Notes: generated by a model not told the origin, from the sequence alone. Counted from the stretch's first letter, positions 1 to 12,960 are shown. The stretch is DNA of 64,000 nucleotides from Pisaster brevispinus (GCA_023634235.1 JAMKCF010000007.1:6891630-6955629); one strand, 5' to 3'. Program-made: numbers and translations.

Positions 1-98
1 CCTTCAAACTTGGGTGCTTTAGTTTCAAAATAATATTGCCTGCAAGTTTCAAACTTGCACAAGCCAAATTATGTGACCTACCAACTTAAATTGGGAAA

Positions 99-301
99 AA
101 AAGTTAGTTAGTGGCCTGACGTTTCAACCCTAGCAGAGTCTTTCTCGAAAGCTATGACAAAAAAAACACAACAAACACAAACAGTTACAAAGGTTTTTGT
201 TGCCTTGTTAAACCATTGTACCTGTTTATGTGTGTTGTGTTGTCATTTAGCCTCCAAGAAAGACTCTGCTAGGGTCGAAACGTCAGGCCACTTACGTATT
301 A
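99..301. mobile_element. Fold-back MITE family A, copy 1
   Basis: A left arm at 111-153 ('gtggcctgacgtttcaacc...') and a right arm at 249-291 are inverted copies of each other, about 40 bp with few mismatches. Other copies lie near 35378-35612, 42047-42166, 45508-45620 and 54452-54631. Confidence 0.82.
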
Positions 302-310
302 AATTTACAC

Positions 311-638
311 CATAGGTACAACAGCTATTTCTATTTTTAAACCTAAATTGGGCTGTGAAATTTGCACCCACTTTTGATTCAATTTTCGCAGGCCATATTT
401 AAACGCTCCTCGTCATACACTGCATGTCTAAGCATGGCCATGTGATCTCCTCTCGACCAATCAGAATGGAGAAACGTCCCAGGTACTTAATGAACACTCC
501 TTTCAATGAGACCATCTTGGACTACTTTCCAACAGAGGAATTCACCTGTGGCTAGGTTTTGATGACAGCAATTGCCTTTTATTTCACCACAAAAACCAAC
601 CTCCAAAAACCACAGGCATGGCCAACATTGCTCAATTC
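311..638. other. No feature seen
   Basis: Unique-looking A+T-rich sequence. Short open frames on both strands (487-808) have no support. Confidence 0.5.
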
Positions 639-1034
639 TTAAAAGGGAAGGTATACGTTTGGTAATGACTCTGAAAATTAATGGCAATAAAAACTTACTT
701 GGAAGTACAGCAGCTTTGGATAGTATGATGCATTTTGAGAAATTTTTCACTTCAGAGTACTGCCGTTATGGAAAAATATATATCACTTTTTATCCCCAAA
801 ATACTTGAATCTGAGAAGCGTTTCGGCCGTAACGTTTCACAAATCGTGCATACCTATAGGGAATATTCTTCTTGCGTGGAAATATTCGCTCCGGTTTTTC
901 GGTGATATCTCAAAAACGCGACCACCTTTTGAAGTGAAATTTTCACAGGTTAGTTTGATTGTATATACCTACATTCATATAGGATTAAAACAATCAAACG
1001 GTTCCAAAAACCAAAGGTATACTTTGCCTTTAAA
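639..1034 (+). mobile_element. MITE family C, copy 1
   Basis: This non-coding element of about 396 bp has terminal inverted repeats: start TTAAAAGGGAAGGTATACG and end CGTATAC-like 'gtatactttgcctttaaa'. Other copies lie at 19029-19567, 34465-34846, 44676-45032 and, in a divergent form, from 59451. Shared internal blocks include 'ggcaataaaaacttac', 'cagcagctttggatagta' and 'acaggttagtttgattgta'. No transposase frame is present. Confidence 0.8.
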
Positions 1035-1289
1035 CACAAACTCTTCAAAGTCAAGTTCTCTCTACTTATACAGCTCTATAAATGAAATCTAATGATCTTC
1101 AGAAACACACAACACAACCATACAGTCACAGAGTGACTCAACCAACCAACAAGGCCCCATACTCAGACATTTGCTGAATCAATTTGCTCACCAGAACAAC
1201 AGGTTACAGTATAGGCCTACAAAATACCATTTAACCACTTGCCACTTTGTTAACATAATTGCCACTTGACCGTATTTTGTTTTTTTACC

Positions 1290-1505
1290 GTATGAAGGGG
1301 TCCGCCCCGGTGTTCCTGGTTTGATTGGCTGCATATTGCGCCACAGCACCTTGTAAACCATTACAAGGTGCTATGTAAAGGAGTAGGTCTCATACTTCAA
1401 AACGTAGCCCCAAATACCTTGCAGGAAATACTGAATGTTAAGCGCTTAGAGGCTGGCCTGCAGTAGGCGCTATACAAATACAATATATTATTATTATTAT
1501 TATGA
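1290..1505 (+). mobile_element. SINE-3 3' part with ATT tail
   Basis: It carries 'cagcaccttgtaaaccatt' and 'aagcgcttagaggctggcc...ggcgctatacaaatac' followed by (ATT)n. The tRNA head is absent. The 3' stem resembles the end of the LINE relic at 50395-50449. Confidence 0.72.
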
Positions 1506-2424
1506 GGGTGCTTTCAACAGTGAATTTCCTCCTTGCATCACAATTACAGCTCTAACTTATTCTGACAAGTCCTGTATTTTGTTTTCTTGTATCAAAAGCC
1601 AAATAGATGGTAACGATAACAAAAATGACAAAAACAAGTTCATTTTATTTGTTTCGCATCACGTAAATTTAATTCACACAACCCCTTTACACAATCAAAA
1701 ATACTGGGATTTAAAGTCAATTTGAAAGTATGACTCCTTGGTTGGACCCATGCCAACAGTGGATCCGGGGGGGGGGGGGGGGTAAGGACACACAGTTCAA
1801 CAGCTAGGCTACACAAAAGTTTACTTATGAAAGTGTGGCTTCCTGGACAAAATTAAACTGTAGAGGGCAGTATACCAACACTCACAGTTACAGTTAAACT
1901 CATTGAATTGTCCATAGTATATGGTACATTTTGAAGTTGACAGGGGCAGAGAAAATATCTGATTGTGCTAATAGCGCCGGGGTCGAGGATAAATCCATAT
2001 GAACAAAAGCCTGGAGTAAAAAACTGAGTGTACATTGTACATCAAAGAAAACAAAAACCATCAGATTGTTTTTGGTACACATTCATTACTAATACTAGAG
2101 CCCCAAAACAGCAATTAATGGGTCCCTCCTCCAGTTGGAGATACAAACTCATGCTATACAGCAAATGTTATTTCCGTCAGAAATGCTTTCAAATTTGAGA
2201 ACATTTCTTTGAGAATGATGGCATTCCCTTATAGTTAAACCCACATGTGCCTAACATTTATAACAACAGGATTTCCCATGCAACACACAAATGCTGTAAA
2301 CCACCACCTACCTATCGAGGAACAGTAAAATTGTTATTTTTCTTTATGCTCCTAAGGTTACTAGTGGTATCAGTTGGGGAAAAAATGGTGAAACATAACA
2401 TCATATAAATGAGAATGATGCAGG
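1506..2424. other. Non-coding, one G-run
   Basis: A run of 14 G at about 1768-1781. Nothing else is recognised; the 60-codon frames near 1853-2082 are unsupported. Confidence 0.5.
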
Positions 2425-2590
2425 CCTTGAACTTCAATCTGGAAGGGGCACGGCAGTTTTCCTCTGGCTAGGGGCACTCTATGAGGAAAATGTAAATTTG
2501 TATTGGAACTTTGCAAAGGGCACCACAGCAAAAGCACAGAGCACCACGGCAATTGCTGGGGGTGTCGTGGGTTATTTGGAGGCCTGATGA
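2425..2590 (-). mobile_element. TIR element family D, copy 1
   Basis: On the minus strand it runs from GGCCTCCAAATAACCCACG to AAGTTCAAGGCCTGC. It aligns with 59504-59656 over its length (about 85 percent by eye) apart from a short duplication of the 'gctgtggtgcc' part. The short termini GGCCTYSAA and TTCAAGGCC are inverted repeats. Confidence 0.68.
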
Positions 2591-3071
2591 TGTGCTCTCT
2601 TTCCAATAGTTCACAATTTGTTGGTCTATTTGCAAGGCTTGTAATGCAGATGCAGCAATAATTGCTACATCTGGGTTTCATTAGGCAGAAACAGTGGTTG
2701 ATGTACTGTGACCAGTCAGGCAGAAATGGATTTATACATGTTATAGGCCTATAGAATTTAAAATTCTAAAAGAACTGATTAGTTCATCAACTAGTCCAGC
2801 GCCAATCCTCCAGAGACGTGATTTCCGTCTGGAATACTGACAAAGTCAAAATAGCAGTTGAAGGTTCCCCAAAACGCCCACATGTTGCTTATTTGCATCA
2901 CTAGAGCAATCAAAATAAAGGTATTATGACTGTGACAATCACCGGTTTGTTTTCACCAGAACGTGACCAACCAATCTCATGACATTGATGGTTTTTTTTT
3001 TATACGGTTTATAGTTGTATTGTGTGTCGTTGCTGTTGTTGTTTTAAAACAAAATTGAAAACAATGACATT

Positions 3072-3425
3072 ATTTTTCAAGTGATAAACCACAAGGGAAA
3101 CTGACTGGGTAAATTAAAAATAGTTTGGGGTTGAACAAGAAAAATTGACTAGAGCAGGATTTGAACCAATCTCTGGTTAAAACGTGTCGGTGCTCTACCA
3201 ACTGTGTAGGTGGTCTCCCTATTTCGTCATCTCTGTTTGGGGAGGGGGGGGGGGATGCCAGTCAGAAGCCATTCAACCTGTAACTGCCATATTGCCAGGG
3301 GTCACACCAAAGTTTGGGATACAACCTGGGAAGCAGCAACCAGGGAATCACCTTAAGGGGATGCAACTTTCTTTTATTTCACATATCAAGTACTAAACCA
3401 CAAGAGAAACTGACTGGGTAAAAAC
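3072..3425 (-). mobile_element. SINE-1 long form, minus orientation, with a second tail fragment
   Basis: The tRNA-like head lies near 3147-3222 and is degraded. It is framed by the long-form blocks 'aaaccacaagggaaactgac' on one side, and a G-run followed by 'gaagccattcaacctgtaac' and 'tacaacctgggaag' on the other. A second fragment of the 'aaaccacaagagaaactgac' block follows at 3385-3425, so at least two insertions overlap here. Confidence 0.75.
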
Positions 3426-4314
3426 ATTGATATATTCAATCTATATCATCACAGATTCTCAGGTACAGTGCAATGCTGGCACCTGATCTACCACCAGGCA
3501 CGTGTAACCTTAGTCTTTGTTTCCAGATGTTCCTGTTAAATTAGTCGCAAAAGAAAAAGCTGTTTGCGGTGTGCTGGAGGTTCATAGGATGATAGCGCCC
3601 TCTGCTGATGATGATTTCTTTTCTACAAGAGTGTCTTGAAACAAAGACCAATGTAACAAAGACCAATGTAACCTCAGAACTATTTCCTGTCTCAGAAAAA
3701 AAAAAAAGATGGAACTTTCAAGGAAACTGCACTTGAATCTGAAAAGCTTGGGGCGTTTATTCATTAAAAGTGGGTAACCATTTTAACTGTCTGCAACCCT
3801 GGAGGTTTGACAGGTGCCAATACAGACCCATTTCCCCTAATCAGCTTGCCCAATTTGTTACACCTCCTGTTTTACAAGGTCTACTGGTCACCTCATTAAA
3901 TTGCTCATGCCTGGATGCATCCAGTTTGAAGCTTTTTTTGGCCTTCACCTGGTACCAGACTGTGAAGTGCAACCATGGAGGAAGGACAACACACTGGTTA
4001 TAAAAAAGGGTCATTGCTTTTTGGAAGAGCAAATTAGTTCACATTATGTGCTTAAGTTTTCACTAAACACGTCATACAACCATGATATAGCAAGGACAGA
4101 GATCCTTGCACTATGATAGTTTTGATACAACCAACCTGTGAAAATTTCATCAAATAATGATGATCCCTTTCGTTTAGTGAAAACAAAGAGAGAAGGGTTT
4201 ATGATGTTTCAGGATCTTGTGCACATTCATACCGCAGTAATTTCTATTGCAGCAATCAAAATAACAAATGGTAAATCAATATACCATGTAACCTTTTGTT
4301 TACAAATACAAAGA

Positions 4315-4420
4315 ACTTGTACATTCTAGGGCAATTCCTGGCAGGCAAGATGCTACACTCGTCTCATTATGGGAAATTTTTACATTTTGTGTCATAATTT
4401 CCACATAAATTCAAGAGTCA
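4315..4420. repeat. Dispersed repeat family S, copies at 4315, 14515 and 44080
   Basis: 'tggcaggcaagatgctac' and 'tttgtgtcataatttccacat' recur at 14530-14605 and, in reverse, at 44085-44165. It is about 100 bp and non-coding. Confidence 0.6.
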
Positions 4421-7400
4421 TAAAAAAATTAATGTGATGTCACATGGTCTATAGTATTCTTGAGCGAGAGTCCTCTCACGAGGCCTGACTTGCCTAATTT
4501 CCCGGGGGGGGGGGGGGGGGGGGCAACCCCTGCTCTACCCTGGCAAATGGGCACACCCTGGTGAATAGCCACCCCTGTTGTGAAAAATAGGGGTAAAGTG
4601 GTAAAACCCTGAGGTATTTTTGAAACCCTGTGCAACCCTGTGGAATACCTGTGGATGAGGGACCTAGAGGCGGGGACAGTGTGAGAAAGTGTGCCAGGGT
4701 ATTACTGTGGGGGTAAAATAAAACTCCTGGGGCTTCCAAGGGCTGTATTCCAAGGGGATAAGAGATACAGTATGAAAAGGGCTTTGGTCATTTTCACTGA
4801 TGCATGCATGCTGCCATCAGAAAGCTTACAGTGGGTGGGCAGGCTTATCACATTCACCTAAACCCATCTTATGATTAGTGACTAAAGACCTAATTGAGCA
4901 TACTGAACACCACAGAGACCTAATTAATTGCCCCTGATCCTTCCTGTGTTACTACAAGTTCCTCTTCTCAAGCATCCCCTTTTCAGGGAAGAGCTGTATA
5001 GCCCCTGGGGCAGGGGGACCCTCTTTACTGGCTGCAACCCTCAACATAAACAAAACAATAAACTGTAACATCCTTCCAGTTGGAATACTGGGAAACCCAC
5101 CTATGACACACACATATGTACACATTCTATAAATGATTAGCTCATCATCACAGGCAAGTCTGGTCTTTCGACCACAATATTAAATAGCAGTGAGCATTTG
5201 TTACTGTTGAACCATTTGCGATTCACTTGAACGACGTTAACACTATTGTTCTTTTGTTATAGAAAGGTAAACGAGTGTGTAATGATTACATTTTTAAAGT
5301 AGTACTCAATAAAAATGGTTTCATACAGTAAAAAAAACCCCCAAAACCCCATGCATTCTGATTAGTGTCACGCTGGGCAAAACCAGAGAGCTTCACACAA
5401 AGCCCCTAAGCACCTAGGAATCAAAACAGCACTGTGACATCACTCCATGGACTCGATCCAAACAAGACAATGGGAAAATGCATAGCAACGAAGATAAACA
5501 ACCTTCATAGAGTCCGTCATAACACGGACTGGTTTTACGCTGGTTTTCTGAGGCACTACTGGTGGTACTTCAGTCTTGATTTCATGTTGCATTTTGAATG
5601 GCGGGTTTTTGAACCATGACGGGAAAAGACACTAGGACTTAAAAAAAATGGAAGAAGGAGGGGTTGAGGCTAGTTTTTCCTGATCAAATTTCAGCAAAAA
5701 TTACAGGGTGGGAAAACTTCACACTTATTAGCAAATAATAACTAAACACAAAATAAATATGGATAGACATTCTAAGTAGTTCGAGTGATTACATTCAAAA
5801 TGTTCTTTAAACCTCCATGCACTGACTGAAGTCTACTTGGTTTTGTTTCCCAGAGAGCTACGCTTCCAACATCCTGTACATGTATACAAAAATACCTCAT
5901 CCATTCTAAAAATACAAGACACACATGAGTTGAAACCCAGCCGAGCGTTAACCATCAGTTATTGGATTACTGGGGATGTGGTTAAGGACTGTAATCCCCC
6001 CCCCCCACAAATCAGCTGCTACAAATTTAACAACACTCCCTCAGACCACGAAGGAAGGTAGACCATGGAGCAATATTAGACTCTGACTTGAATTATCTGG
6101 TCTGGCGGGGAAAGTGTTTACAAAAATAAAAAAAATGACAAGCTCCTTGCTCACACATATTCAGAACATGGAGATGTTCAGAATATGTCTCCATCCCAAA
6201 ACTTGATCGTCCTAAATTTTCAAGTCACAGTCGCAGTCATTCTTCAAGTCTAAGTCACTGATCTCTGAGTCAATCGGTATGCGGAATATCCTTCCTTATA
6301 CCACAGTGGATGCAGTTTATCATCAGCAATAATATTCCAGACAGTTTTGAGGAATGACTAACGAAAGTGCACAACTCTCATGGGTGCAAGAAACAAACCT
6401 CTACAACAGTCATGGATACAAGAAATAAACCTCCACAGCAGTTACATTGGCAAACAGGTGAAACCTTCGCTGTTCAAACTGAATATCCAAACTCTAACGT
6501 CCAGTGACTAAACCAACCTTATTCCAACTTAATATTGTAAAATCCCCTGATGCTAAACACAAACTGTGTGCCCGGTTCACACTCAATGCGAATGCGAATG
6601 CGAGGCAAATTATGATGTCACAACTCTGTAATGGCAGTGAATTGTTTCACAAGAGTTTCGATGTCACAACTCTGTATTCACAATGAATTGTTTCACAAAA
6701 GTTGTGATGTCATAGCTCTGTATTCACAGGGAATTGTTTCACAAGAGTTTTGGTGTCACAACTCTGTATTCGCAGTGAATTGTTTGACAAGAATTTTGGC
6801 GTAACAACTCTGAATTTGCAGTGAATGTTTTAATGTCACACCTCTGTAGTCACAGTGAATGCTTCTAGTCAATTTATTTCTGTTCAACCCCAAACTATTA
6901 ACAAATTTACCAAGTTTCCCTCGTGGTCTATTATTACTCGATATTTTGCACATTTTACACTTTAGAGCAAATTGATATATTGTTCATTGTGAATTTATGC
7001 CCACAAATGTCACGTCTCATTCGCACTAGCATGAAGTACAGCAGGAAGTACGAACCGATCCATTACTTTTAGACAATTGAAAATTCCCCCTTAATCTCAA
7101 CGTAGCGGCCTTGATTGATTCTCACAGCAAGACTTTCCAAGGCACCCTCCACAAACCTGCACTTTTTCTGACTCAATGTTTTCCCCCCAGATGCACAATG
7201 ACTCAAAAAGTTGACTCTTTCAAGGAAATCCCGTACAACCACATTCTTCCATTCATTTGAAAATGAAATCAGCTCTCCGCCAACACCCCATCCCCAATTT
7301 AACCAACGACCACATTACTAACATCTCAGTTATTTCCTTCCAACTAAAAACAATGAAGTGACTCCGGATACATCTCCTCACAGCTTGACAGCCATTTGGA

Positions 7401-7752
7401 ACAAGGAGGAAATTTATCGTCATACTGACAAATAGACTGTGCAAGTCTCGCGCGTATTCGAACATTTGGATCCGTTAAAGCGCGTGAGTTTGTTTCTTTC
7501 ACGCGTTAAAGCAATGTAAGTGGGACCACAGTGGTCCCAAAAATGTTCGAATACGCGCGAGACTTGCACGGTCTATAGGAAGCATGTCTCTCTTTTTAAA
7601 AATGGTTCAGTGACAGGAGCCCCCTGCCAGTGAGGTTGTTTTGATAACATGGAAATGCCCTGCCTTCTCAGTGGGTGACTACCAATCTCTGCCCTTGATT
7701 TCAAGTCAGTTATGTTGATGTCATTGTTAGGCAGCCTTTTTATTTGTGATCT
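4421..7752. other. Non-coding stretch
   Basis: It has a G-run of about 20 at 4504-4523 and a C-run at 5996-6007. The block at 6600-6860 contains five loose repeats of 'tcacaactctgtattc...gtgaattgttt' (period about 60-65 bp). An inverse pair, 'tcgcgcgtattcgaacatttgg' (7448) against 'aatgttcgaatacgcgcga' (7541), frames about 90 bp near 7500. No exon was recognised. Confidence 0.5.
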
Positions 7753-8102
7753 GGACCCAATTTCATAGAACTGCTTACGCACAAAAAGTAGCTAAGCACA
7801 GCAAAGTTATGCTTACCAGGTTATGGTTACCAGTCAAAGTAACAAGTTGCATTTTTTAACTGAGGTCCTGCACATTTTTGCTTAGCAGAAAAATATTAAG
7901 CACTATTTGCTGCTTTAAGCAACTCTATGAAATTGGGCCCTGGACCCAATTTCAAAGAGCTGCTTAAGCAAGCAGGATACCAGTCAAATATGGTACATGC
8001 GACATGGTATTTAGGCAGGTAACATTATTCTGGTAAGCATAATTTTGTTGTGCCTAGCAACTTTTTCTGCTTTTCAAAGCAGCTCTACGAAATTGGGCCC
8101 TG
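7753..8102. mobile_element. Two adjacent copies of TIR element family E
   Basis: The ends read 'ggacccaatttcatagaactgctta' and 'gcaactctatgaaattgggccc', an inverted repeat of about 22 bp. A second copy (7943-8102) follows directly and shares the junction. The interior has 'gctaagcacagcaaagttatgc'. Another copy is at 49330-49514. Confidence 0.75.
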
Positions 8103-8340
8103 CCCTGTGCAGAGTTTCTGTTCCTGAAAGTTTGTGACACAAACCTGAAAGTGGATATTTTAGAAATCAAATCTTTTTTTTTGCTTAGCAACTTTTTCTG
8201 CTTAAGCAGCTCTATGAGCAGAGTTTCTGTTCCTGCTACCCCAATTGTCTTCAACTGTGAAACCTGACACCAACCTGAAAGTGGATATTTTTCGAAATTG
8301 AATCTTTTTTTTGGGAAGTCCCGACCTCGGCTGATCATTT
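8103..8340. repeat. Direct duplication of about 110 bp
   Basis: Two units, 8109-8190 and 8219-8312, share 'gagtttctgttcctg' and 'caacctgaaagtggatattt', and both end in a T-run. Between them is a fragment of family E ('tttctgcttaagcagctctatga'). Confidence 0.65.
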
Positions 8341-8394
8341 GTGATTTTGGTTTCTGTCAATTTTCAACTGCGACCAGGTTGTTTTTGTTTGAAA

Positions 8395-8535
8395 TTGAAC
8401 CCTTGCACAACCTGGAACACACCTCCGCAAAATGCCTCTACCATTTCGGCAATTTTGAGAGTCAATACCTTTGTGTACATTTTTTACTCCCGAAGCAAAT
8501 GGGTGTATGTGCTCTGCGTTGTGCAAGGGGTCAAA
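8395..8535. mobile_element. Small TIR element (ends TTGAACCCTTGCACAAC)
   Basis: The left end TTGAACCCTTGCACAAC (8395-8411) pairs with the right end 'gttgtgcaaggggtcaa' (8518-8535). A related, more diverged copy is at about 38390-38515, sharing 'attttgagagtca' and 'tttgtgtacattt'. Confidence 0.68.
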
Positions 8536-10017
8536 AGTCATCTCAAAAGTCAACGTTACCGCTAGGAAAAAAAAAAATCAATAAATAAATAAATGCGCCA
8601 TTGTCAAAGTGATGTTATGCTGGAAATTCATGCTGATTACATCCCTTGATTAAACTTCTTGCAAACGAGAAGCGAATACTAATTAGTTTGAATGCAATAA
8701 ACATATACAAAATAAATAAATACACGTATATTTAATTGTCCTAATATTACATTTATTCGAGTGTCCTTTACCCCATTATGTAGGCGTTCTTCACTAATTT
8801 TGATGATTACCAGCAACATTTGCCCACTTACTAGACAAGCGTCACATCTACGTAAATGACACCGAGATCCGAGTACCAGCCATGGGTCAATAGGTAAACT
8901 GGTCACAGATGAACAGCTGGTAAACTCATCTGAACGAAAAAAAAGGGGGAGGGGTTGCTGTCTCATACACAGCACAAACCAGCTCAAGCTTCCGATTCCA
9001 ATCATCCATAAAATGCCAAAATGACTGATCGCCTTGCACAACTTAATTAACAGAATTATTTCACTAATTCTTTTTTATATAAAGAGCCTACAATCATAGA
9101 ACGATTCCAGAATGGTGGAAAGATACTAAACACCAAATAAAAAAAACCATCATCCATTTCTGGGCAAACAGTAAATTATTTAAACAAGTAAACAAATAGG
9201 GGCCTGAATCGATAATTGAAATAAATGAATATATATTCAAATTCTAAACGCTGGGCTTAAACTGTGAATTATGTACATTTTGGAACCGATAAAATGGAAC
9301 CGGATATTAACGTCTGTTTTCGGGGACCCAGGTACCTGGCACAGGCCTAGTGACATGGGGTGATAAACTTGACTTCACTTAATAAATTGGACTGACTTTC
9401 TCCAACTTGTTTTTATCTCTGACATCAACAAAATAAATTTCCTATCAAAAGACCAAGCCAGGTCAGACGAAAAAGCACACAGGGGATGATGTATCAGTCC
9501 TGTCAGATGATAAAATGCATCCAGAGAGGTATTTCAACTAACAATGTTGGAGTTAGAATGCTCCGGGCATGTCTGCCTGGCTCTGTGTGGGTGTGAGAGA
9601 GAGAGAGAGAGAAGGACCATGCAGGGACCACTGACAGTGTGTGCCTGTGTCAGCACCTACAGTGATAGGACCAGGTTGGCAGAAACCAGGAATTCTTTTC
9701 AGCAGTACCTATATACCTACTACTAGCGTTGGCACTATAGACATCATTGGGGACAAAATTGTAAATGACAAAGCTGGGTTGCCCCTGTGTGTCTACTCTC
9801 TCTGTGTGTGAAGCCTTCCATATAGTCCTGCCCCAAACCAATGTGATAGGAGCAGGGTGGCAGGTAAACCCTAAAGGAAAGTCATGAACCAGGAATTTTT
9901 CAGCAGAACCATTAAATGTTGGTGTTGGTAGCCATCATCAAGGACAAAAGGGGCTTCTTCTTGCTAGATTGACATTGTGTGCATTTTTTTATTTTTTAAT
10001 CAATTTCTTTTATGGGG
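8536..10017. other. Non-coding stretch
   Basis: It has (AAAT)n at about 8578-8593 and a (GA)n tract at 9596-9612. The 9640-9720 and 9840-9910 segments are loosely similar ('gcaggt...accaggaatt...ttcagcag'). The 120-codon minus frame at 8679-9041 has no recognisable motif. Confidence 0.45.
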
Positions 10018-10520
10018 GTGAACAAAAAAGAAGTTTACTACAACAGACAGGATTTGAACCTGCGACCTCTGGATTGACGTGCCGGCGCTCTTCCAACTGA
10101 GCTATCTAGCCCTAATGTTGGCGGTCTCCCTATTTTGTCAATATCTCAGGGATGTGAGACACTGTTGATGCGAGAAAGCTTGCGAGTGTAAATTCTCGAG
10201 AGCGCGGAGCCTACTTGTATACATTTATCATTGGTTTTAAAAGCCAAACTTTGCAATCTGGGGCGTTCTCTATGGTTTTTATCTTCATGTTTTTGTGAAC
10301 TTGATCTTAATAAAAAAGAAAGAAAGATATTATATATATATATTTTTTTTGGGGGGGAAGGAAAAAAACCCCTGATATCCAAAGAAAAAACCCCGGAGAA
10401 ATCACATCTGTGATATCTTTTTTTGTTTAGGGGGGGGGGGGGGGGGATAGTCGGAAGCCATCCAAATAACCAGGGAATTAAAATTTACCAAGTCAGTTTC
10501 CCTTGTGGTTTATAATTACT
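10018..10520 (-). mobile_element. SINE-1 copy split by an A+T-rich insertion
   Basis: The tRNA-like head is on the minus strand at about 10050-10125 (GAGCTATCTAGCC complement, GGTTCAAATCC box B). The matching outer block, a G-run followed by 'gtcggaagccatccaa' and 'tttcccttgtggtttataa', appears only at 10431-10520. The intervening 10180-10340 matches another dispersed repeat seen at 55100-55230 ('gcaatctggggc'). Confidence 0.65.
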
Positions 10521-10767
10521 TCATATTTCTTTCACTTTCACAAACGTTGCCGGAAAAAACAACATTTAAAAGCATTCTTACAGCTGGCTAGTCATCTCGA
10601 AATGCTGCATTGAAATTTCATAATCAGAGAGGTGCACAAGATCAAAACTTTCTTTCATAAAAATACCTTTGTTTCCCGGTTGGTCTTTATTGAACAAAAA
10701 TTCAGCATTGTCCTAAATACACTCTCACGTGATGTCATCACTACAAATGTCCTGGATTTCCCCACTT

Positions 10768-11075
10768 TCGGGGGTGAGCGTCATCGCTGACAAAAAGAGT
10801 GTGAAACTAGTTTGTTTCTGGGAACTTTAATTCATAAAATTAACACCGAAAATGACAGCTGGATTCAGGGCTTACACTTGTAGGATTCAAATTTTAGCCT
10901 GTGTGTGGATATGATGTCATTTTTGGTTTACCCACTGGGGTTTTGAGATTTCACAGAGCTTTTAGGAACAGTATCGTCAGACTAGAGAAGTAGATCAAAG
11001 ACCAGGATCTCTTCATAAAGTGGGGAAAACATAAATTGGCTGATTTTCTTCACCAGGCCAACTCAAAAAAGTCTG
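10768..11075. repeat. Dispersed repeat family G, copy 1
   Basis: It shares 'gtgagcgtcatcgctgac', 'ttcacagagcttttagga' and 'agaagtagatcaaag' with 20641-20915, 24268-24520 and 42738-43425. The copies have the same block order. No coding potential is seen. Confidence 0.65.
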
Positions 11076-12827
11076 AACTCAGCTTAAAGTTAATCCTTAT
11101 CCTCACATTTTGGAATTCAGTTCCCCTGGGTGTTATCACTGTGCAGGGCGCATTTTAGGCGATGTGCGCACATTTATACGCACATCATATCTTACAATTA
11201 CATGCAACTTGACTGCCGAAATTGCAAACCAATGTGCAGACAGTGCCTCTGTGTGACGTCAGTGAAAAAGAGCCCATCACAGATCAAACCAGACCGCATC
11301 TACGGGATTATCCCAACAGATGTTTGACACATCTGAGTTCGCCATCAGTCGTCGACTTCATTATTTCCTGATTCTGACAAGCTCCAAACAGATTTGGAGA
11401 ATAATCTCTCATGGTACACACAGACCCTTGGGTTCAATTCAGTGGCATAACCAGACATTGTCATGGGGGGGGGGGGGGGGAGGTTGGCAAAGTCTTTGGG
11501 GTGCTATTTAATATATCAGGCCATTCATTTGTGCATTTAAAAAAACTCATTTGGGGGGGGGCAAGAGGGGTGGCAAGGGTTCTGAGCGAGGCTGCAAGGT
11601 TCTTCCCTAACTTTGGTCTGCTGGCCAGATGCTAGTGGAAACACCTGAGCACCAGTCAGAATTCTCTCCAAGTGGTGGTCTGGCTGGCTAGTTCATTCAG
11701 AGTTGAAAAGCATCCCTAGTTTAGGTGAAATATGGATCAGTGAAAACACTGGAGGTCTAGTGAAAATTAGACAAGTTAATTGGTTACATTCACACAGACT
11801 CAAAAATAAATTTACACATTTAAACACATTATTACTCCTATCTGAAAAGGAAGAAATACAAGCGTTTTAAACAGGTAGGTTGCACAGTTTTTAGTAGCCC
11901 ACAGGGCAAGTTGAGAAGTGGTTTTTACTTGCCGCCGTAGCATTTGTTAACTGGACAATGTATACCAGGCTAGTGTAAGGAAGGGTGAGCCCTACCAACA
12001 TAGCTGGCTAGTATTAGTAAGAAGAGTGTACCATACGTAACCTTTCCATAAAATGGCTTCACATAAATGTAGCGGATAACTTAGACAATATTTATTTACT
12101 TTTTTTTTTACCCCAGTAAAAATGGCGGAGTGCCAAGTGCTGACATTTGGCAAACCCATATACTTGATAAATCAATTTATCAGAAGTGTGTATTGAAAGT
12201 ACAACGTCCTTGAAAGAAATCTCAAATGCCATTTCCTCTTTCTATGAATTGAATAAACTCCCTGTACTTCTATTTTCCAAAGCACCTTTGTCAGGCTTGA
12301 TTGTTTATTTCCTACTTGGCAGCGGAATCTATGGCTAATGACTGATGCTAAATGCCATAATAAGCTGCCTGATATTTTAATAGAATCAACACTATACAAC
12401 AAATTTATTTGAGTTCATAGTCTTACATAATTCAAGCAAACATTTGGAATAATATGTAATCACATGTCATTAACAATAACAGCGTTCTCCCTTAACGGTC
12501 TGCTGCCAAATGCCAGCTTAAATTTCCTGAGGACCAGTCAAAATTTCTCTCCAAGTGGTCCAGCTGGCCTTGTTTATTTCTTCCCTAAGCTAAAAACATT
12601 ATAATCCACTCGATCCACACACAGATGAACATGTTTCAAAATTGAAGTCCGAAACACATGACACTCACAATGAAATTAAACCCTTAATTAGATATGGAAC
12701 CGGGGAAAAGCTGAAGGACTAGTGAACAACAAGTTTACTGGTCCCCTGCTGGAGTCACTGAAAAAGTTACAGAAAAACCCTGCCAAGCAAATGAAGCAAT
12801 ATACAGTGTTGGGTACATTTATATTTT
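11076..12827. other. Non-coding stretch with G-runs
   Basis: G-runs lie at 11465-11480 and 11554-11561. Two segments (about 11590-11690 and 12500-12570) share 'ctgctggccagatgcta/ctgctgccaaatgcca' and 'ctctccaagtggt', a dispersed repeat. No exon was found for the 13262 transcript. Confidence 0.45.
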
Positions 12828-12960
12828 TCTTTAATAATAATAATAATAATAATAATGCTTCTTATATATAGCGCTCATATCTGTTACTCAGTGACACTCA
12901 AGGCGCTTCAACATTCAGTATTTTCCTTCAAGGTATTTAAGTGTAAAACACACTTCTCCA
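12828..12960 (-). mobile_element. SINE or LINE 3' tail, minus orientation
   Basis: (AAT)n at 12832-12856 is followed by 'gcttcttatatatagcgctc' and 'ctcaaggcgcttcaacatt', the reverse complement of the SINE-3/LINE 3' stem. Nothing of the head is left. Confidence 0.6.

Noticed and set aside
8679..9041. 120-codon minus frame
   Set aside because: No recognisable motif and A+T-rich low-complexity C-terminus; consistent with chance.
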